Below, piece by piece: positions 37,646 to 47,390 of a stretch of 64,000 bases of DNA. The notes beneath the pieces were generated by a model. It saw nothing but the letters and a program-made list of their open reading frames with translations. It was not told the origin of the DNA and did not search any database. Position 1 is the stretch's first letter, and the number at the start of each line of letters is the position of its first letter. This DNA is from Alphaproteobacteria bacterium. Lineage in GTDB: Bacteria > Pseudomonadota > Alphaproteobacteria > Paracaedibacterales > VGCI01. The translations under genes and the position numbers were made by a program. The stretch is from the NCBI GenBank assembly GCA_016870095.1, contig VGCI01000001.1, positions 124,001-188,000 of the forward strand. The letters are read 5' to 3'.

Positions 37646-38731
37646 ATGTTTCTTAGTAAAAAACAATATCTTAGAGAAATTCAACGTATAAGAGTATCCG
37701 AAGGACGCGATCTAATTCAGGGACTACGTTTGGATAGAAATGAGAAAGTAGATAATTGGCCAGATGACTTTATGCAAAAAGTTCTTAATGTCAAACCTAA
37801 ATCTTTTTTTAGTACTTATCCTGATGTAACAGGTTTGTATAAAAAATTGGCTCGTCATCTTGATGTTCAAGAAAATCAGCTTCTCTTGTCTTCTGGTATT
37901 GACGGAGTTATCAAGACATTATTTGAAGTTCTTATTGAGCCAAATGACTGTGTAGGAGTTCTTTATCCAACTTATGCAATGTATGATATTTATTCTAAGA
38001 TTTTTCAAGCAGAAATGTTTCATGTGGGATATAAAGCTGATTTAACGATTGATTGGGAGCAGTTCCAGGCATTTTTGGAAAAAAAACCAGTAATGTTCTT
38101 TCTTCCTAACCCTAATCAACCCATTGAATCCTGCCTTTCCCTAGAAGAGATGCGCAAATTAGCGACTCAATGTCATGAAGTAGGCTGTTTACTTGTAGTT
38201 GATGAAGCTTATCATTATTTTGGAGCTGAATCGTCCATACCTCTCCTACAAGAATTTGAAAATGTTGTTATCATGCGTACTTTTTCCAAGGCTTTTGGAA
38301 TTCCCTCAGCTCGATTAGGGTATATGATTTCAACAATTGAAAATATGGAGCTTCTCTCGAAAACCCGATTTGCACATGAATCTAATGCAATAAGTGCAGC
38401 AATGGCTGAGTATCTTTTAGATCACTTTGATATAGTAGAAAATTATGCAAAAAAAATTAATGAGTCTAAAAAGGTAGTTAAGCATAGATTAGAAAGTTTA
38501 GGAATTAAATCTTATGGAAAGAATGGCAACTATCTATTGATGGACTTAGTAACACCCGAAAAGGCAAAAAAGTGTGTTGATTTCCTGCGAGAGCAAAAAA
38601 TTTATGTTAAGGGTCCTTGGGCATCTCCTTGGGATCGATACATCACAATCACTTTGGGACCAAGTGAGATGATGAATCAATTTTTAGAAGCTATAGAAAA
38701 TTTACAAAATAAATTAGCGAGTGCCTCATGA
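37646..38731 (+). CDS. Histidinol-phosphate aminotransferase-like (class I/II)
   Basis: A 361-residue PLP enzyme of the HisC/CobD type. LRLDRNEK at the N-terminus, LFLPNPNQPIES, VVDEAYHYFG and the PLP lysine in MRTFSKAFGIPSARLGY are present. As it lies inside the sugar cluster, it probably aminates a small hydroxy-keto compound rather than serving histidine synthesis. Of two nearby ATGs, the one at 37646 is better spaced (about 8 bases) from the AAGGAA site; 37640 is the other. It overlaps the next gene by 4 bp. Confidence 0.82.
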   Translation: MFLSKKQYLREIQRIRVSEGRDLIQGLRLDRNEKVDNWPDDFMQKVLNVKPKSFFSTYPDVTGLYKKLARHLDVQENQLLLSSGIDGVIKTLFEVLIEPNDCVGVLYPTYAMYDIYSKIFQAEMFHVGYKADLTIDWEQFQAFLEKKPVMFFLPNPNQPIESCLSLEEMRKLATQCHEVGCLLVVDEAYHYFGAESSIPLLQEFENVVIMRTFSKAFGIPSARLGYMISTIENMELLSKTRFAHESNAISAAMAEYLLDHFDIVENYAKKINESKKVVKHRLESLGIKSYGKNGNYLLMDLVTPEKAKKCVDFLREQKIYVKGPWASPWDRYITITLGPSEMMNQFLEAIENLQNKLASAS

Positions 38732-39666
38732 AAATTCTGGTTACGGGAGGAATGGGATATATAGGTTCTAAGATTATATCTCGTCTTGAGCGAGATAATC
38801 ACGAGATCACTATATTGGATAACTTTTCAACCAATATAATAAAGCAGACTAAAGATAAAGAAGTCTTGAGGGCAGATATTGCAGATTTTGAGTCATTGAA
38901 GGTTCTGAAGAGGAGAGGAATAGATACAGTTCTGCATTTAGCTGCCCAGTCATCAGGTGCAGTCTCCTTTAAAAATCCTGAGCAAGATCTAAGGGTTAAT
39001 ATCCTAGGGACACTGAATATGATTCGATTGTGTGAGTTGTGGGAAATTCCTAGGATATTGTTTGCTTCATCTTTTACTGTATATGGAGATAACGCGGATC
39101 ATGAAATTTTGAGTGAAGATTTGCCCTGCGATCCAAAATCATTATACGGAATTGGGAAATTGACGGGCGAGCTTTATTTAAAAGTTTATGCGGAAAAATT
39201 AGGTATTAAATGGAATGCTTTAAGAATGTTTAATGTTTACGGACCCGGACAGGATTTGTCGCGTAAAGATCAAGGTATGGTTAGCATATTCTTAAGCTAT
39301 ATTAAAGAAGGCAATTATGTTCCCGTTCAAGGGAGTCTTGATCGCTTTCGAGATCATGTCTATATCGATGATGTCGTTGAAGCCTGGGTTGCGTGTATAA
39401 AAAATAATGATTTTTCAAATCAGATTTTTAATGTTGGATCCGGAAAAAAGACCACGATTAAAGAATTGATTGACAAAATTATTGGTATTTATAACAAAGA
39501 AGTCATCGTTGAAACGACGGGGTATACGCCTGGAGATATGATGGGTTGTTATGCTGATATTTCAAAAATTACTCGTGATTTAGGATATTCACCAATATAT
39601 GATCTTGATTCAGGGCTTCTGGCCTTTAAACAATGGGCTGATGAGGAAGGGGCTAACAAAAAATGA
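38728..39666 (+). CDS. NAD-dependent sugar epimerase/dehydratase
   Basis: A 312-residue extended SDR. VTGGMGYIGSK is the cofactor loop, HLAAQSSGAVSF and the catalytic Tyr-x3-Lys (YGIGK) follow, and NVYGPGQDLSRKDQGMVSIF resembles UDP-glucose/UDP-N-acetylglucosamine 4-epimerases. It may make a UDP-galactose-type donor, which cannot be settled from sequence. Overlaps both neighbours by 4 bp. Confidence 0.85.
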   Translation: MKILVTGGMGYIGSKIISRLERDNHEITILDNFSTNIIKQTKDKEVLRADIADFESLKVLKRRGIDTVLHLAAQSSGAVSFKNPEQDLRVNILGTLNMIRLCELWEIPRILFASSFTVYGDNADHEILSEDLPCDPKSLYGIGKLTGELYLKVYAEKLGIKWNALRMFNVYGPGQDLSRKDQGMVSIFLSYIKEGNYVPVQGSLDRFRDHVYIDDVVEAWVACIKNNDFSNQIFNVGSGKKTTIKELIDKIIGIYNKEVIVETTGYTPGDMMGCYADISKITRDLGYSPIYDLDSGLLAFKQWADEEGANKK

Positions 39667-40622
39667 CAGTAGCTTGTTGGATTTGCTCTCAACCAACAGT
39701 TTCTAAAATAGTTCGACTACGTTCTCAAAAAGAGGCAAATTTACAAATATGTCTTGAGTGTAATTTTGAGTTTTTTGATCATGATAATATTTTTTTGCTT
39801 GAGCAAAATCAGTTAGATAAAACACGCCTTGAATCCGCAGGGTTAGATATTCCTACTCAAGAAAAAGATTTCATTAATGGGTACAATCAATCAAAAACAT
39901 ATATGAATGAGTATATTAGTAAGGAAGATATTGGAGAAAATATTCTTGAGATCGGCTGCTCTTGGGGCTATTTTTTGAAACATCTTAAGGAATTTGGTTG
40001 TATACCGTATGGAGTAGAAATTAATTCCATTCGTTCAAATTTTGTTCAATTTGAATTAAATATCTTATGTTATGAAAATTTGGATAAACTTATTAACTTG
40101 GGCATAAAATTTAAAAAAGTATTTTCCTTTTATTGCCTCGAATATATTAAGGATCCTATTGATTATTTTCAGAAAATTCTTTCGCTTCTTCAAAAGGGAG
40201 GTGAAATTATTTTTATTACCCCTAATGTGCAAGATACCTTAAAGGATGTGTGGCAAAATAAGGCCTACCGTGATTTTTTCTATGATGAATGCGCAATCGC
40301 TTATTATTCAAAACAATCTATAGAAATTTTAGTTGCAAAGCTGAAAGCAAATAATTCACTCATAAAATCGTCAATAAGTGTAAAGCAAGGATATAGCATT
40401 TTTAATCATTTATATTGGAACTTTAATCAACGACCCGTTAAAGGAAATTCCCTTGTGGGAGGAGATGACATACTCAATAATTTATCCGATGATATTGATA
40501 AATCAAGCGAAGTTGGACAAAAATTTATTGAATTTTTAACAGCAATTGATAGGCAGTATAAAACACTGATCGAAAAATATGATTATGGTAATCAAATTAT
40601 AATTAAAATTAACAACAAATGA
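39663..40622 (+). CDS. SAM methyltransferase with N-terminal zinc knuckle
   Basis: A 319-residue protein. CWICSQ at residues 5-8 and CLEC near residues 30-33 form two CxxC pairs of a putative zinc site. Then a class I methyltransferase core: ILEIGCSWGYFLKHL (about residues 98-112) and the later FYCLEYIKDP. The layout resembles sugar C-methyltransferases, where such a zinc domain precedes the SAM fold; the C-terminal domain of that family is not evident, so the substrate is open. AT-rich relative to neighbours. Confidence 0.75.
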   Translation: MTVACWICSQPTVSKIVRLRSQKEANLQICLECNFEFFDHDNIFLLEQNQLDKTRLESAGLDIPTQEKDFINGYNQSKTYMNEYISKEDIGENILEIGCSWGYFLKHLKEFGCIPYGVEINSIRSNFVQFELNILCYENLDKLINLGIKFKKVFSFYCLEYIKDPIDYFQKILSLLQKGGEIIFITPNVQDTLKDVWQNKAYRDFFYDECAIAYYSKQSIEILVAKLKANNSLIKSSISVKQGYSIFNHLYWNFNQRPVKGNSLVGGDDILNNLSDDIDKSSEVGQKFIEFLTAIDRQYKTLIEKYDYGNQIIIKINNK

Positions 40623-40676
40623 AAACATGCAATTTAAAAATCCCTCATTGCTCTAAAAATTTAGGAATAAAATAAT

Positions 40677-41513
40677 ATGATCCCGTATATAAAAATAGAA
40701 AAATGGTTAAGCCCTGATCAAATTAAATATTCTGAATATTGGAATAATATTGGCAATGAGGATTTTTTTAACATTGAAAGTGGAGATTTTACAAAATTTG
40801 AGAACCATATTGCAAATCATGGATTTATAAATGATTTTGAAAGAAGTGTTAAAACTCTCAGTAAATTAGGAAAGAATGTAGAGGGAAAGGGTATAGAGCT
40901 GGCAGCTGGGTCACTATGGCTGACCTCGTACATTTTAAAAAAGTACTACAATCAAATAGTGGAATTTTATGCGCTTGAAATGTCAGAAAGTCTCTTATTA
41001 AATTTGGGGCCAAAGGTATTAAAACACTATGACGTAAACCCCGATAAATTAAAGTTCTGTATCGGATCTTTTTACGAAATTAATTTGCCTGATGAGAGTT
41101 TGGATTTTGTGGTAATGTGTCAAGCCTTTCATCATGCTGATAATCCAAAAAAGCTTTTAAAGGAGCTTTATAGAGTTCTTAAAAAGGGTGGAGTGATAAT
41201 TATGATTGGTGATATTTTTATATCGAGGCTTTTATATTTAAAGTGTTATATAAATTACATTTTGTCTGTCATAGCTACTTCTCGGTTTATTCCAAAATTA
41301 TTGAAAAAAAAATCTGCATTATTAAATAGGTTAAGTTTAAAAGATCTGGGGGGAGATTTTCAGGACATATATTTTCCACCACATCCTCAGCTTGGGGATC
41401 ATTATCATTTAAAAAAGCAATATGAATTTTTTTTCAAAAGTAATTCTTTTAGATTTGTTAGAGTCAAATCTAGTTTAAATAATCATCTGTCGTATATTCT
41501 AATTAAAGATTAA
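40677..41513 (+). CDS. Class I SAM-dependent methyltransferase
   Basis: A 278-residue methyltransferase. GIELAAGSLWLTSYIL is a slightly unusual motif I, then ALEMSESLL, and FVVMCQAFHHADNPKKLLKELYRVLKKGG is the canonical motif of the Methyltransf_11 type. The C-terminal 100 residues contain HPQLGDHYHLKKQY, perhaps part of the acceptor site. It lies 54 bp after the previous gene, one of the larger gaps in the cluster. Low-GC sequence. Confidence 0.8.
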   Translation: MIPYIKIEKWLSPDQIKYSEYWNNIGNEDFFNIESGDFTKFENHIANHGFINDFERSVKTLSKLGKNVEGKGIELAAGSLWLTSYILKKYYNQIVEFYALEMSESLLLNLGPKVLKHYDVNPDKLKFCIGSFYEINLPDESLDFVVMCQAFHHADNPKKLLKELYRVLKKGGVIIMIGDIFISRLLYLKCYINYILSVIATSRFIPKLLKKKSALLNRLSLKDLGGDFQDIYFPPHPQLGDHYHLKKQYEFFFKSNSFRFVRVKSSLNNHLSYILIKD

Positions 41514-41516
41514 TAA

Positions 41517-42344
41517 ATGGGAAAAAATTCTTTAGTATCAGTTGTTATTGCAACTTATAGAAGGTCTTCACTATTATCTCAAACGCTGAATTCAATCATT
41601 AATCAAACTTACCAAAATTTAGAAATAATTATTGTTGATGATGGTAGTCACGATTCAACCACCAATACAGTTATGTCCGTTGCAGATAATAGAATAAATT
41701 TTTTTTCAATACCGCATTCCGGTAGACCAGCAGTACCCAGAAATTATGGAATTTCTAAAGCAGCTGGCGAATATATTGCTTTTTGTGATGATGATGATTT
41801 ATGGGATTCAGAAAAGATTCAAAAGCAAATTGATTGTTTTAATTTAAATCCTAATATAGCTCTTATTTATACGGATTATATAATATTCTCGGATAATGGG
41901 GATGTGTCACAATCAAAAAATTTACACACAAACGTTGAAAAACAGCTTTATGATAATAAGGTTGCTTTTTCGTCGGCCATTGTTCGTGCAGACGTGATCA
42001 AAAAAATTGGTAATTTTGACGAGCGTATGATCTTGAAAGCTTCTGAAGATTATTTATTTTTTACAAAACTTATGGTGTCCTTTCCCTACTTCTATCTTGA
42101 GCTTCCTTTAATGAGGTATCGTACACATGCTACAGGAATAAGCCAAATTGAGGGTTCTATTTCCAAAAAAATTAAATATTTTATTCGAATATATATTTGC
42201 ATTGATGAAATATGCAAAAAATATAAAATTCCCTTTTGGAAAAAGATATTTGCCCTTTCTTATCATTTGAAAGTCATTTCGAAGCAAATTTTGTATCCCT
42301 TATATAAAAAGTGTCAAATTTTCATGAGAGGTAAAAATGTTTAG
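41517..42344 (+). CDS. Family 2 glycosyltransferase
   Basis: A 275-residue GT-A glycosyltransferase. [17 protein letters not shown] begins the nucleotide-sugar fold, [10 protein letters not shown] follows, the metal-site DxD lies in CDDDDLWDS (about residue 90) and the base region is in [12 protein letters not shown]. There is no membrane segment apart from an amphipathic C-terminus. It probably adds one sugar to the repeat unit. It overlaps the UDP-xylose synthase gene by 8 bp. Confidence 0.9.
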   Translation: MGKNSLVSVVIATYRRSSLLSQTLNSIINQTYQNLEIIIVDDGSHDSTTNTVMSVADNRINFFSIPHSGRPAVPRNYGISKAAGEYIAFCDDDDLWDSEKIQKQIDCFNLNPNIALIYTDYIIFSDNGDVSQSKNLHTNVEKQLYDNKVAFSSAIVRADVIKKIGNFDERMILKASEDYLFFTKLMVSFPYFYLELPLMRYRTHATGISQIEGSISKKIKYFIRIYICIDEICKKYKIPFWKKIFALSYHLKVISKQILYPLYKKCQIFMRGKNV

Positions 42345-43275
42345 AAAAAGAGTATTAGTTACAGGAGGCGCCGGGTTTTTGGGCTCCCATCTGTGTAAGG
42401 AATTGTTAAAAAGCAATTGTGATGTATTATGTGTCGATAATTTCTTTACAGGTCGAAAAGAAAATATTTTAGACTTAATAAAAGATCCATATTTTGAGTT
42501 ATTAAGACATGATATTATCGAGCCTCTTTCTGCAGAAATTGATGAAATTTATAATTTAGCTTGTCCTGCAAGCCCCGTTTATTATCAGTCAGATCCTGTT
42601 CAAACAATTAAAACAAATGTTATGGGCAGTATTAACATGTTAGAGCTAGCGAGGCGCAATGAAGCCAAGATACTCCAATCTTCTACAAGTGAAGTTTATG
42701 GGGATCCCGAAACGGAGATGCAAACAGAAGAATATTGGGGGCGTGTTAATCCCATTGGGATTCGCAGTTGTTATGATGAGGGTAAGCGCTCAGCAGAAAC
42801 TTTATTCTACGATTATCATAGAGAATATGGCGTTAAGATCTGTGTGGCCCGCATTTTTAATACTTATGGCCCGAAAATGAGGCCAGATGATGGGCGAGTT
42901 GTTAGTAACTTTATAGTTCAGGCTTTAAGGGGTGATAGAATAACGGTATACGGAGATGGTTCTCAAACTCGAAGTTTTTGTTATGTTTCCGATATGATTA
43001 AGGGAATTATGTCTCTTATGGAGAAGGGGCACGCCGTGACGACCCCTATTAATTTGGGTAATCCTCAGCCAATCACTATGCTGCAGCTTGCAAGTTTAAT
43101 TATGGAGATTATGGGAAAGACAGTTCAGATTGAATTTCTTCCTTTACCGCAGGATGATCCTAGACAAAGGAAGCCAGATATCTCAAAGGCTAAAGATCAG
43201 TTAAATTGGTCGCCCTCAGTAGATTTAAATGATGGCCTTAAAGAAACAATCCAATATTTTAAATCTATTCTTTAA
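42337..43275 (+). CDS. uxs: UDP-glucuronate decarboxylase (UDP-xylose synthase)
   Basis: A 312-residue SDR enzyme that makes UDP-xylose from UDP-glucuronate. [11 protein letters not shown] is the NAD loop; [23 protein letters not shown], the catalytic SCYDEGKR and [22 protein letters not shown] are specific to this family rather than to 4-epimerases. It implies xylose or a derivative in the glycan. It is the last gene of the one-strand polysaccharide cluster; no strong terminator follows directly. Confidence 0.92.
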   Translation: MFRKRVLVTGGAGFLGSHLCKELLKSNCDVLCVDNFFTGRKENILDLIKDPYFELLRHDIIEPLSAEIDEIYNLACPASPVYYQSDPVQTIKTNVMGSINMLELARRNEAKILQSSTSEVYGDPETEMQTEEYWGRVNPIGIRSCYDEGKRSAETLFYDYHREYGVKICVARIFNTYGPKMRPDDGRVVSNFIVQALRGDRITVYGDGSQTRSFCYVSDMIKGIMSLMEKGHAVTTPINLGNPQPITMLQLASLIMEIMGKTVQIEFLPLPQDDPRQRKPDISKAKDQLNWSPSVDLNDGLKETIQYFKSIL

Positions 43276-44009
43276 TCTTTTATATCAATTTTAATTTAAT
43301 AGAATTAGGCGATAAAATTCACTCACATGACCTACTAAGTACATAAACATCAATATATATAACACCTCATGACATGCCACTTCTGGCAAATATTATGACA
43401 CACATAAGTTTAACGTCTCATAAAGTCTGTCATATGAATTATTTCATTAAACACCCCCCTCAAACCTCCCTCACAAGAAGATGATAAAACATGCACCAAT
43501 CGATGCACCACTTCTGCTTTAAGTAATCCATAACAACACAGGGGTATTTGGTATGAGCATAGCTAATAAAAACCCTTTTCGAAGGGTATGCCGTGCAACA
43601 CCAATTCATAGGCGTGAAATCAGCATGCTCATCTTAAACCTATCTTCTGGGTAAAGAGGGGAGGAATAAAATTTAAGCAAAAACCTCTTTTATGCTTTGA
43701 AATGAGAAATTTTTTCCTCCTGTATGGCTTGTTGGACCCGGGAAATTTTTATTTTAGATCTCTCTCAGGACTCACTCTCAGTGAGAGTGTTCTATTCATC
43801 AAATAGATTAATTTTTAAAACCAAAAATCACCATTTTTAAAGATATTTTGCTTGCAACAAAGCGGAGTTGCAAAATGCAACGTGTAAGCGCGCATTTCTC
43901 AAGTGTTCGAAATGAATGATCGAGAAAGTCAAAAATTTAACTTTTTAAGTTTCATAAAATTGAAAAATTTGAAATGGGGGTTTTTAGGGGGTAAGTTACT
44001 CCCTATCAA
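43276..44009. other. 734-bp gene-free region with nested inverted repeats
   Basis: No convincing gene on either strand. It contains a perfect hairpin ACCCTT-TTCG-AAGGGT (43572-43587) nested inside an 8-bp inverted repeat ATGAGCAT (43553-43560) / ATGCTCAT (43625-43632), a second hairpin pair AAAGAGG (43653-43659) / CCTCTTT (43684-43690), and a compact palindrome CACTCTC-AGT-GAGAGTG (43773-43789). One of these may end the polysaccharide transcript. Confidence 0.5.
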
Positions 44010-44929
44010 CTAAGACCCGTTCACCCGACTTTTCAAGTACTCTTTGACATGAATAATGTCTGGGTCATCTTTAAGATATTCTGGATAGACGAAGTATTCA
44101 TGACGCTTCTTGATAATTAGATCTGGCAAAATGTTTTGGAGATTGGCTTTTGAAACAATCGACATTTTATCATAAGCACTGATAATCCCTTTACCTTGTT
44201 GTGCTGCTTCAATGAGACATTCCAGGGAATTTGACATACATATAGGATCTCGGCTCTGTTTGATTTCTTTGCTCATTTCCTGTAAGCCCAACCCTAAAAT
44301 CCATTTCGCTTCGTCAAAGGAATAAGGTTCAGAAATTGAGAGTACAATAAAATGATGCTTTTTGAGATCCATCACTGTTTTAGGTTCTCCGTATTTTTCT
44401 AAATATCGAGGGCTTGCATATAGTTTTTTTCTAACATCATATAAGGTTCTTGAACGGTTTTCCAGGTCACGTATTCAGCTTGGGATGTTTTTAGATCATC
44501 AGGCCAGATAGAGATATCTACATCATTCAAAACAATATCTAGAACATCATTAATTCCAATGACCTCAAAAATAAGATCAGAATGCTCTTCATAATAAGTC
44601 AGAATATTATCATTGATGAGATACGCCGCAAGTGCTTGACAAGTAGCAATTCTAATTTTACGTTTATTTCCGAATTGTGTGGGCGTATAGGTACGGCTGG
44701 CAAATTTCTTTACATTTAAAAAGATGCTTTCCGTAACCCCCAGATGGTCTTCACCTTTTCGAGTCAAAGTAACGTCATTTCGATTGTGAAGAAATAAGGG
44801 GTATCCAAGATGTTTTTTTAATCCTGTTATGTTGCGACTGAACGAGGATTGGTTAAGATTCAGATAAGGAGCAGCATGCGAAATATTCCCCGTCTTAGCC
44901 ACATAATAAAAGGCTTTCAGTTTTTCCAA
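44010..44929 (-). pseudogene. LysR-family regulator split by a one-base frameshift
   Basis: Reading frame 44929-44399 encodes the LysR winged helix (FYYVAKTGNISHAA, FSRNITGLKKHLG) and half of the effector domain; 44375-44010 encodes the rest in another frame. Sequence between them, read in the second frame, gives the family's YASPRYLEKYGEPKT. Adding one A to the A7 run (T7 at 44424-44430 on the + strand) restores one frame of about 306 codons. It is 24-30% like by eye to the intact LysR gene at 47387 in layout only; no alignment was done. Assembly error or phase variation cannot be excluded. Confidence 0.85.
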
Positions 44930-44973
44930 ATCTAGGGAGATGTTTCTAAGCTAAGCATTTTATCGTCTTCCTC

Positions 44974-45642
44974 TTAACTCACTAACAAAGAGTGATCCAT
45001 TAAATACTTCCGGAAGGTGGGATTGGCTTTTTGATTACGCCACAAAGTTTGCCGAAAATCTTCATCAACTTTATCCATAAGTTCAATCACTTCATCATAA
45101 GATTGCGGGTCTGTCGGTATTATGATTTTTGTTTGATCTTCACCTACATCGATGACCTGCTCCTTTGTAAATGAAAAATGACGATATATTTCAAGATTAT
45201 CATAGTTAACGTTGCTAATTGTTAAGACAAGTTGGGCTACATCCTTTTCTTCACAAAATAACAAAAGCTTCTCGAGAATTTTCAACTGGAATTGAACCAT
45301 TATGATTCCTTGGAGATATGCGTCCCAACATATCTTTTCATTGAATCGAGATACATCGATACTCGCAAAGTTGCATGTCATGATTGGATTGAAATACTTT
45401 TCCTCTTCAATGTCATCTCTTGAAACAGCAAAGTCCTCTGTCAACTCCAAACTCATTTCACAAACTAAATTATGATCGAAGTCCCGCGCTCTAAAAATAT
45501 AGAGGCTCGATGCAATCTTCATACAATCAAACAAAAGCGTTCCGATGGGAGAAGCTTCTAAGTTATAATCGATTTTCTCAACTTGTTTGAATAGAGAATC
45601 TTTTGAAATGAGATCAGAGTTGCTAATAACTAATTTGAGCAT
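44974..45642 (-). CDS. Unknown protein, possibly GNAT-related
   Basis: A 222-residue protein with no signal or membrane segment. The stretch VLTISNVNYDNLEIYRHFSF (about residues 142-161) resembles the final Asn-x-x-x-x-x-x-Tyr-x-x-x-Gly-Phe strand-helix of GNAT acetyltransferases, but the acetyl-CoA loop is not evident. The ATG at 45642 is chosen since GGAGAG lies 7 bases before it; an ATG 15 bases upstream overlaps that site. It precedes the frameshifted LysR gene on the same strand with a 44-bp gap. Function unknown. Confidence 0.6.
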   Translation of the reverse strand: MLKLVISNSDLISKDSLFKQVEKIDYNLEASPIGTLLFDCMKIASSLYIFRARDFDHNLVCEMSLELTEDFAVSRDDIEEEKYFNPIMTCNFASIDVSRFNEKICWDAYLQGIIMVQFQLKILEKLLLFCEEKDVAQLVLTISNVNYDNLEIYRHFSFTKEQVIDVGEDQTKIIIPTDPQSYDEVIELMDKVDEDFRQTLWRNQKANPTFRKYLMDHSLLVS

Positions 45643-45851
45643 GGTTTGTCTCTCCATTTTTAAGTTTCTGTTTTTATGGTTGCGCTTATTCTCTAAATCT
45701 TAGAATTACCTTTTGTAATAATTAGGGAATCAAATATTCAGTGCTTCTTAATTTTGTTCTCATCTGATGGTTTGACCCATTGTAAATCATTACGGAAACC
45801 GCATGGCTTGTAAATAAAATTTAAATACACTATAATATTGCATAAATATAC

Positions 45852-46064
45852 ATGTTAAAGGGAAATGGCATGTTTGAAGCCAAAAAAAATTATAAATTTT
45901 TAATGGATATATTGGGATATAAGGCAACAAAGTTTAAATTGCCCATGAAAAACTTTATAGAGCAGTATGTCGCGGATAGAATTATGAATCTTTCCACTCC
46001 GTTCATTAAGACTTATATTTGTCTATTCACAAAGAGAGGATGTTCTCAACTAAGAGGGTTTTAA
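45852..46064 (+). CDS. Doubtful small ORF before the MHS transporter
   Basis: A possible 70-residue product (64 from the second ATG, MFEAKKN), basic, with no recognised domain. AAAGGGAAA precedes the second ATG. Its stop is in the first copy of a 19-bp duplication that carries the transporter start. It could be a leader peptide, a remnant of a longer gene or chance. Confidence 0.25.
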   Translation: MLKGNGMFEAKKNYKFLMDILGYKATKFKLPMKNFIEQYVADRIMNLSTPFIKTYICLFTKRGCSQLRGF

Positions 46065-46088
46065 TGTTATAAGAGGGTTTTAATGTTA
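46051..46088 (+). repeat. 19-bp tandem duplication over the transporter start
   Basis: The 19-base unit TAAGAGGGTTTTAATGTTA occurs at 46051-46069 and 46070-46088. Each copy has an AGAGGG ribosome-like site and an ATG. The second ATG (46083) opens the MHS transporter; the first (46064) reads Met-Leu-stop because the next unit begins with TAA. It thus makes a two-codon minicistron just before the gene. Confidence 0.85.
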
Positions 46089-47390
46089 AAAATAAAAACA
46101 ATTCTAACCGCAACAATTGGAAATGCCATTGTATACTATGATATGACTCTTTACGGCTTCTTTGCTGCTTTTCTCTCCCCCTTGTTTTTTCCAGTTGACA
46201 ACTTACTTACTTCTCAACTTGCAAGCCTTGGAGTTTTTGCGGCTGGTTTTATGGCAAGACCATTTGGGGGGCTAATCTTTGGGCATATTGGCGATCGTTA
46301 CGGTCGAAAAAAGGCATTGGTTATAGCCATTCTTTTAGTAACTATTCCCACAACAATTATTGGAATTCTACCAACTTATTCTTCCATTGGTATTTTAGCG
46401 CCCATTACTCTAGTTTTGTGCAAACTTATGCAAGGAATCTGCACAGGTGGGGAGTATAGTGGAGCGGCAATTTTCTTATCCGAACATCATAGAGGGCATG
46501 GGGAAGCGCTTGCCGGAAGCATTCTTCCGGCCTCTAGCATTGTGGGTGCTATTCTAGGCACAAGCCTTGGGGGTTTGTGCATCCTGTCGGAAATGCCAAC
46601 CTGGGCATGGCGCATTCCCTTTTTGTTAGGTGGTGTTTTCGGTATTATCGGCTATTTTCTCAGAAGCGCTCTTATAGAAAGCCCTGAATTTGTAGCGACT
46701 CAAACAGAAAATCATTTAGTTAAACTTCCTATTTTTCAAGTTATTAAGCAGGATAAACGAGCATTTTTTTGCGCATTTGGGATTTCAACTTATAATATTG
46801 TCCTGTTTTACATTCCCGTTGTTTATATTGCTCAATTTATGCTACCCAAAGAAGCTCTGGCTTCTTCGGGTATGTTCTTGAACACAGGCTTAATGATATT
46901 GCTCATTGTCCTTCTCCCCCTGATGGGATTTGTATCGGATCGCTTTGGCAAAGAACGGGTTATGATATTTTCTGCTATCACAAGCTTTGTTTTATCTTTC
47001 CCCTTATTCCTCTTTTTAAATTACGAAAATTCTTTAACCAACGTATTTATCGTCCTGATTATTTTTGGTTTCCTTATGAGTGCTTCTGTTGCTCCCAGTG
47101 TTTCCTTTCTCCCAGCATTATTTCCTATTCAAGAGCGATATAGCGCTATGGCGATGTCTATTGGTTTAGGAGAAGCTTTGGGAGGAACAACGCCTCTTGT
47201 GTGTCATGGATTTGTTACAGCTATGGGAACTCCTATTGCCCCGGCTTTTTATCTTATGATTTGCAGTTTTTTTGGATGGTTGGCTGTTAAATATTCAATA
47301 AATCAAAGATCTAAGATCTATGAAATAGAAAACACTCAAGAGATTCATTCAGTTTTCATGAAGAAGCAGACTTTAAGGAATGTAGGATGA
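46083..47390 (+). CDS. MHS-family (ProP-like) major facilitator transporter
   Basis: A 435-residue inner-membrane protein with about 12 hydrophobic helices. FGHIGDRYGRKKAL (about residues 63-76) is the MFS loop 2-3 signature; GICTGGEYSGAA and AWRIPFLLGG are typical of the metabolite:H+ symporter (ProP, KgtP, CitA) branch; a second signature is GFVSDRFGKERV near residue 285. Substrate may be an organic acid or osmolyte. The LysR gene downstream overlaps it by 4 bp. It starts within a duplicated ribosome-site unit. Confidence 0.88.
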   Translation: MLKIKTILTATIGNAIVYYDMTLYGFFAAFLSPLFFPVDNLLTSQLASLGVFAAGFMARPFGGLIFGHIGDRYGRKKALVIAILLVTIPTTIIGILPTYSSIGILAPITLVLCKLMQGICTGGEYSGAAIFLSEHHRGHGEALAGSILPASSIVGAILGTSLGGLCILSEMPTWAWRIPFLLGGVFGIIGYFLRSALIESPEFVATQTENHLVKLPIFQVIKQDKRAFFCAFGISTYNIVLFYIPVVYIAQFMLPKEALASSGMFLNTGLMILLIVLLPLMGFVSDRFGKERVMIFSAITSFVLSFPLFLFLNYENSLTNVFIVLIIFGFLMSASVAPSVSFLPALFPIQERYSAMAMSIGLGEALGGTTPLVCHGFVTAMGTPIAPAFYLMICSFFGWLAVKYSINQRSKIYEIENTQEIHSVFMKKQTLRNVG

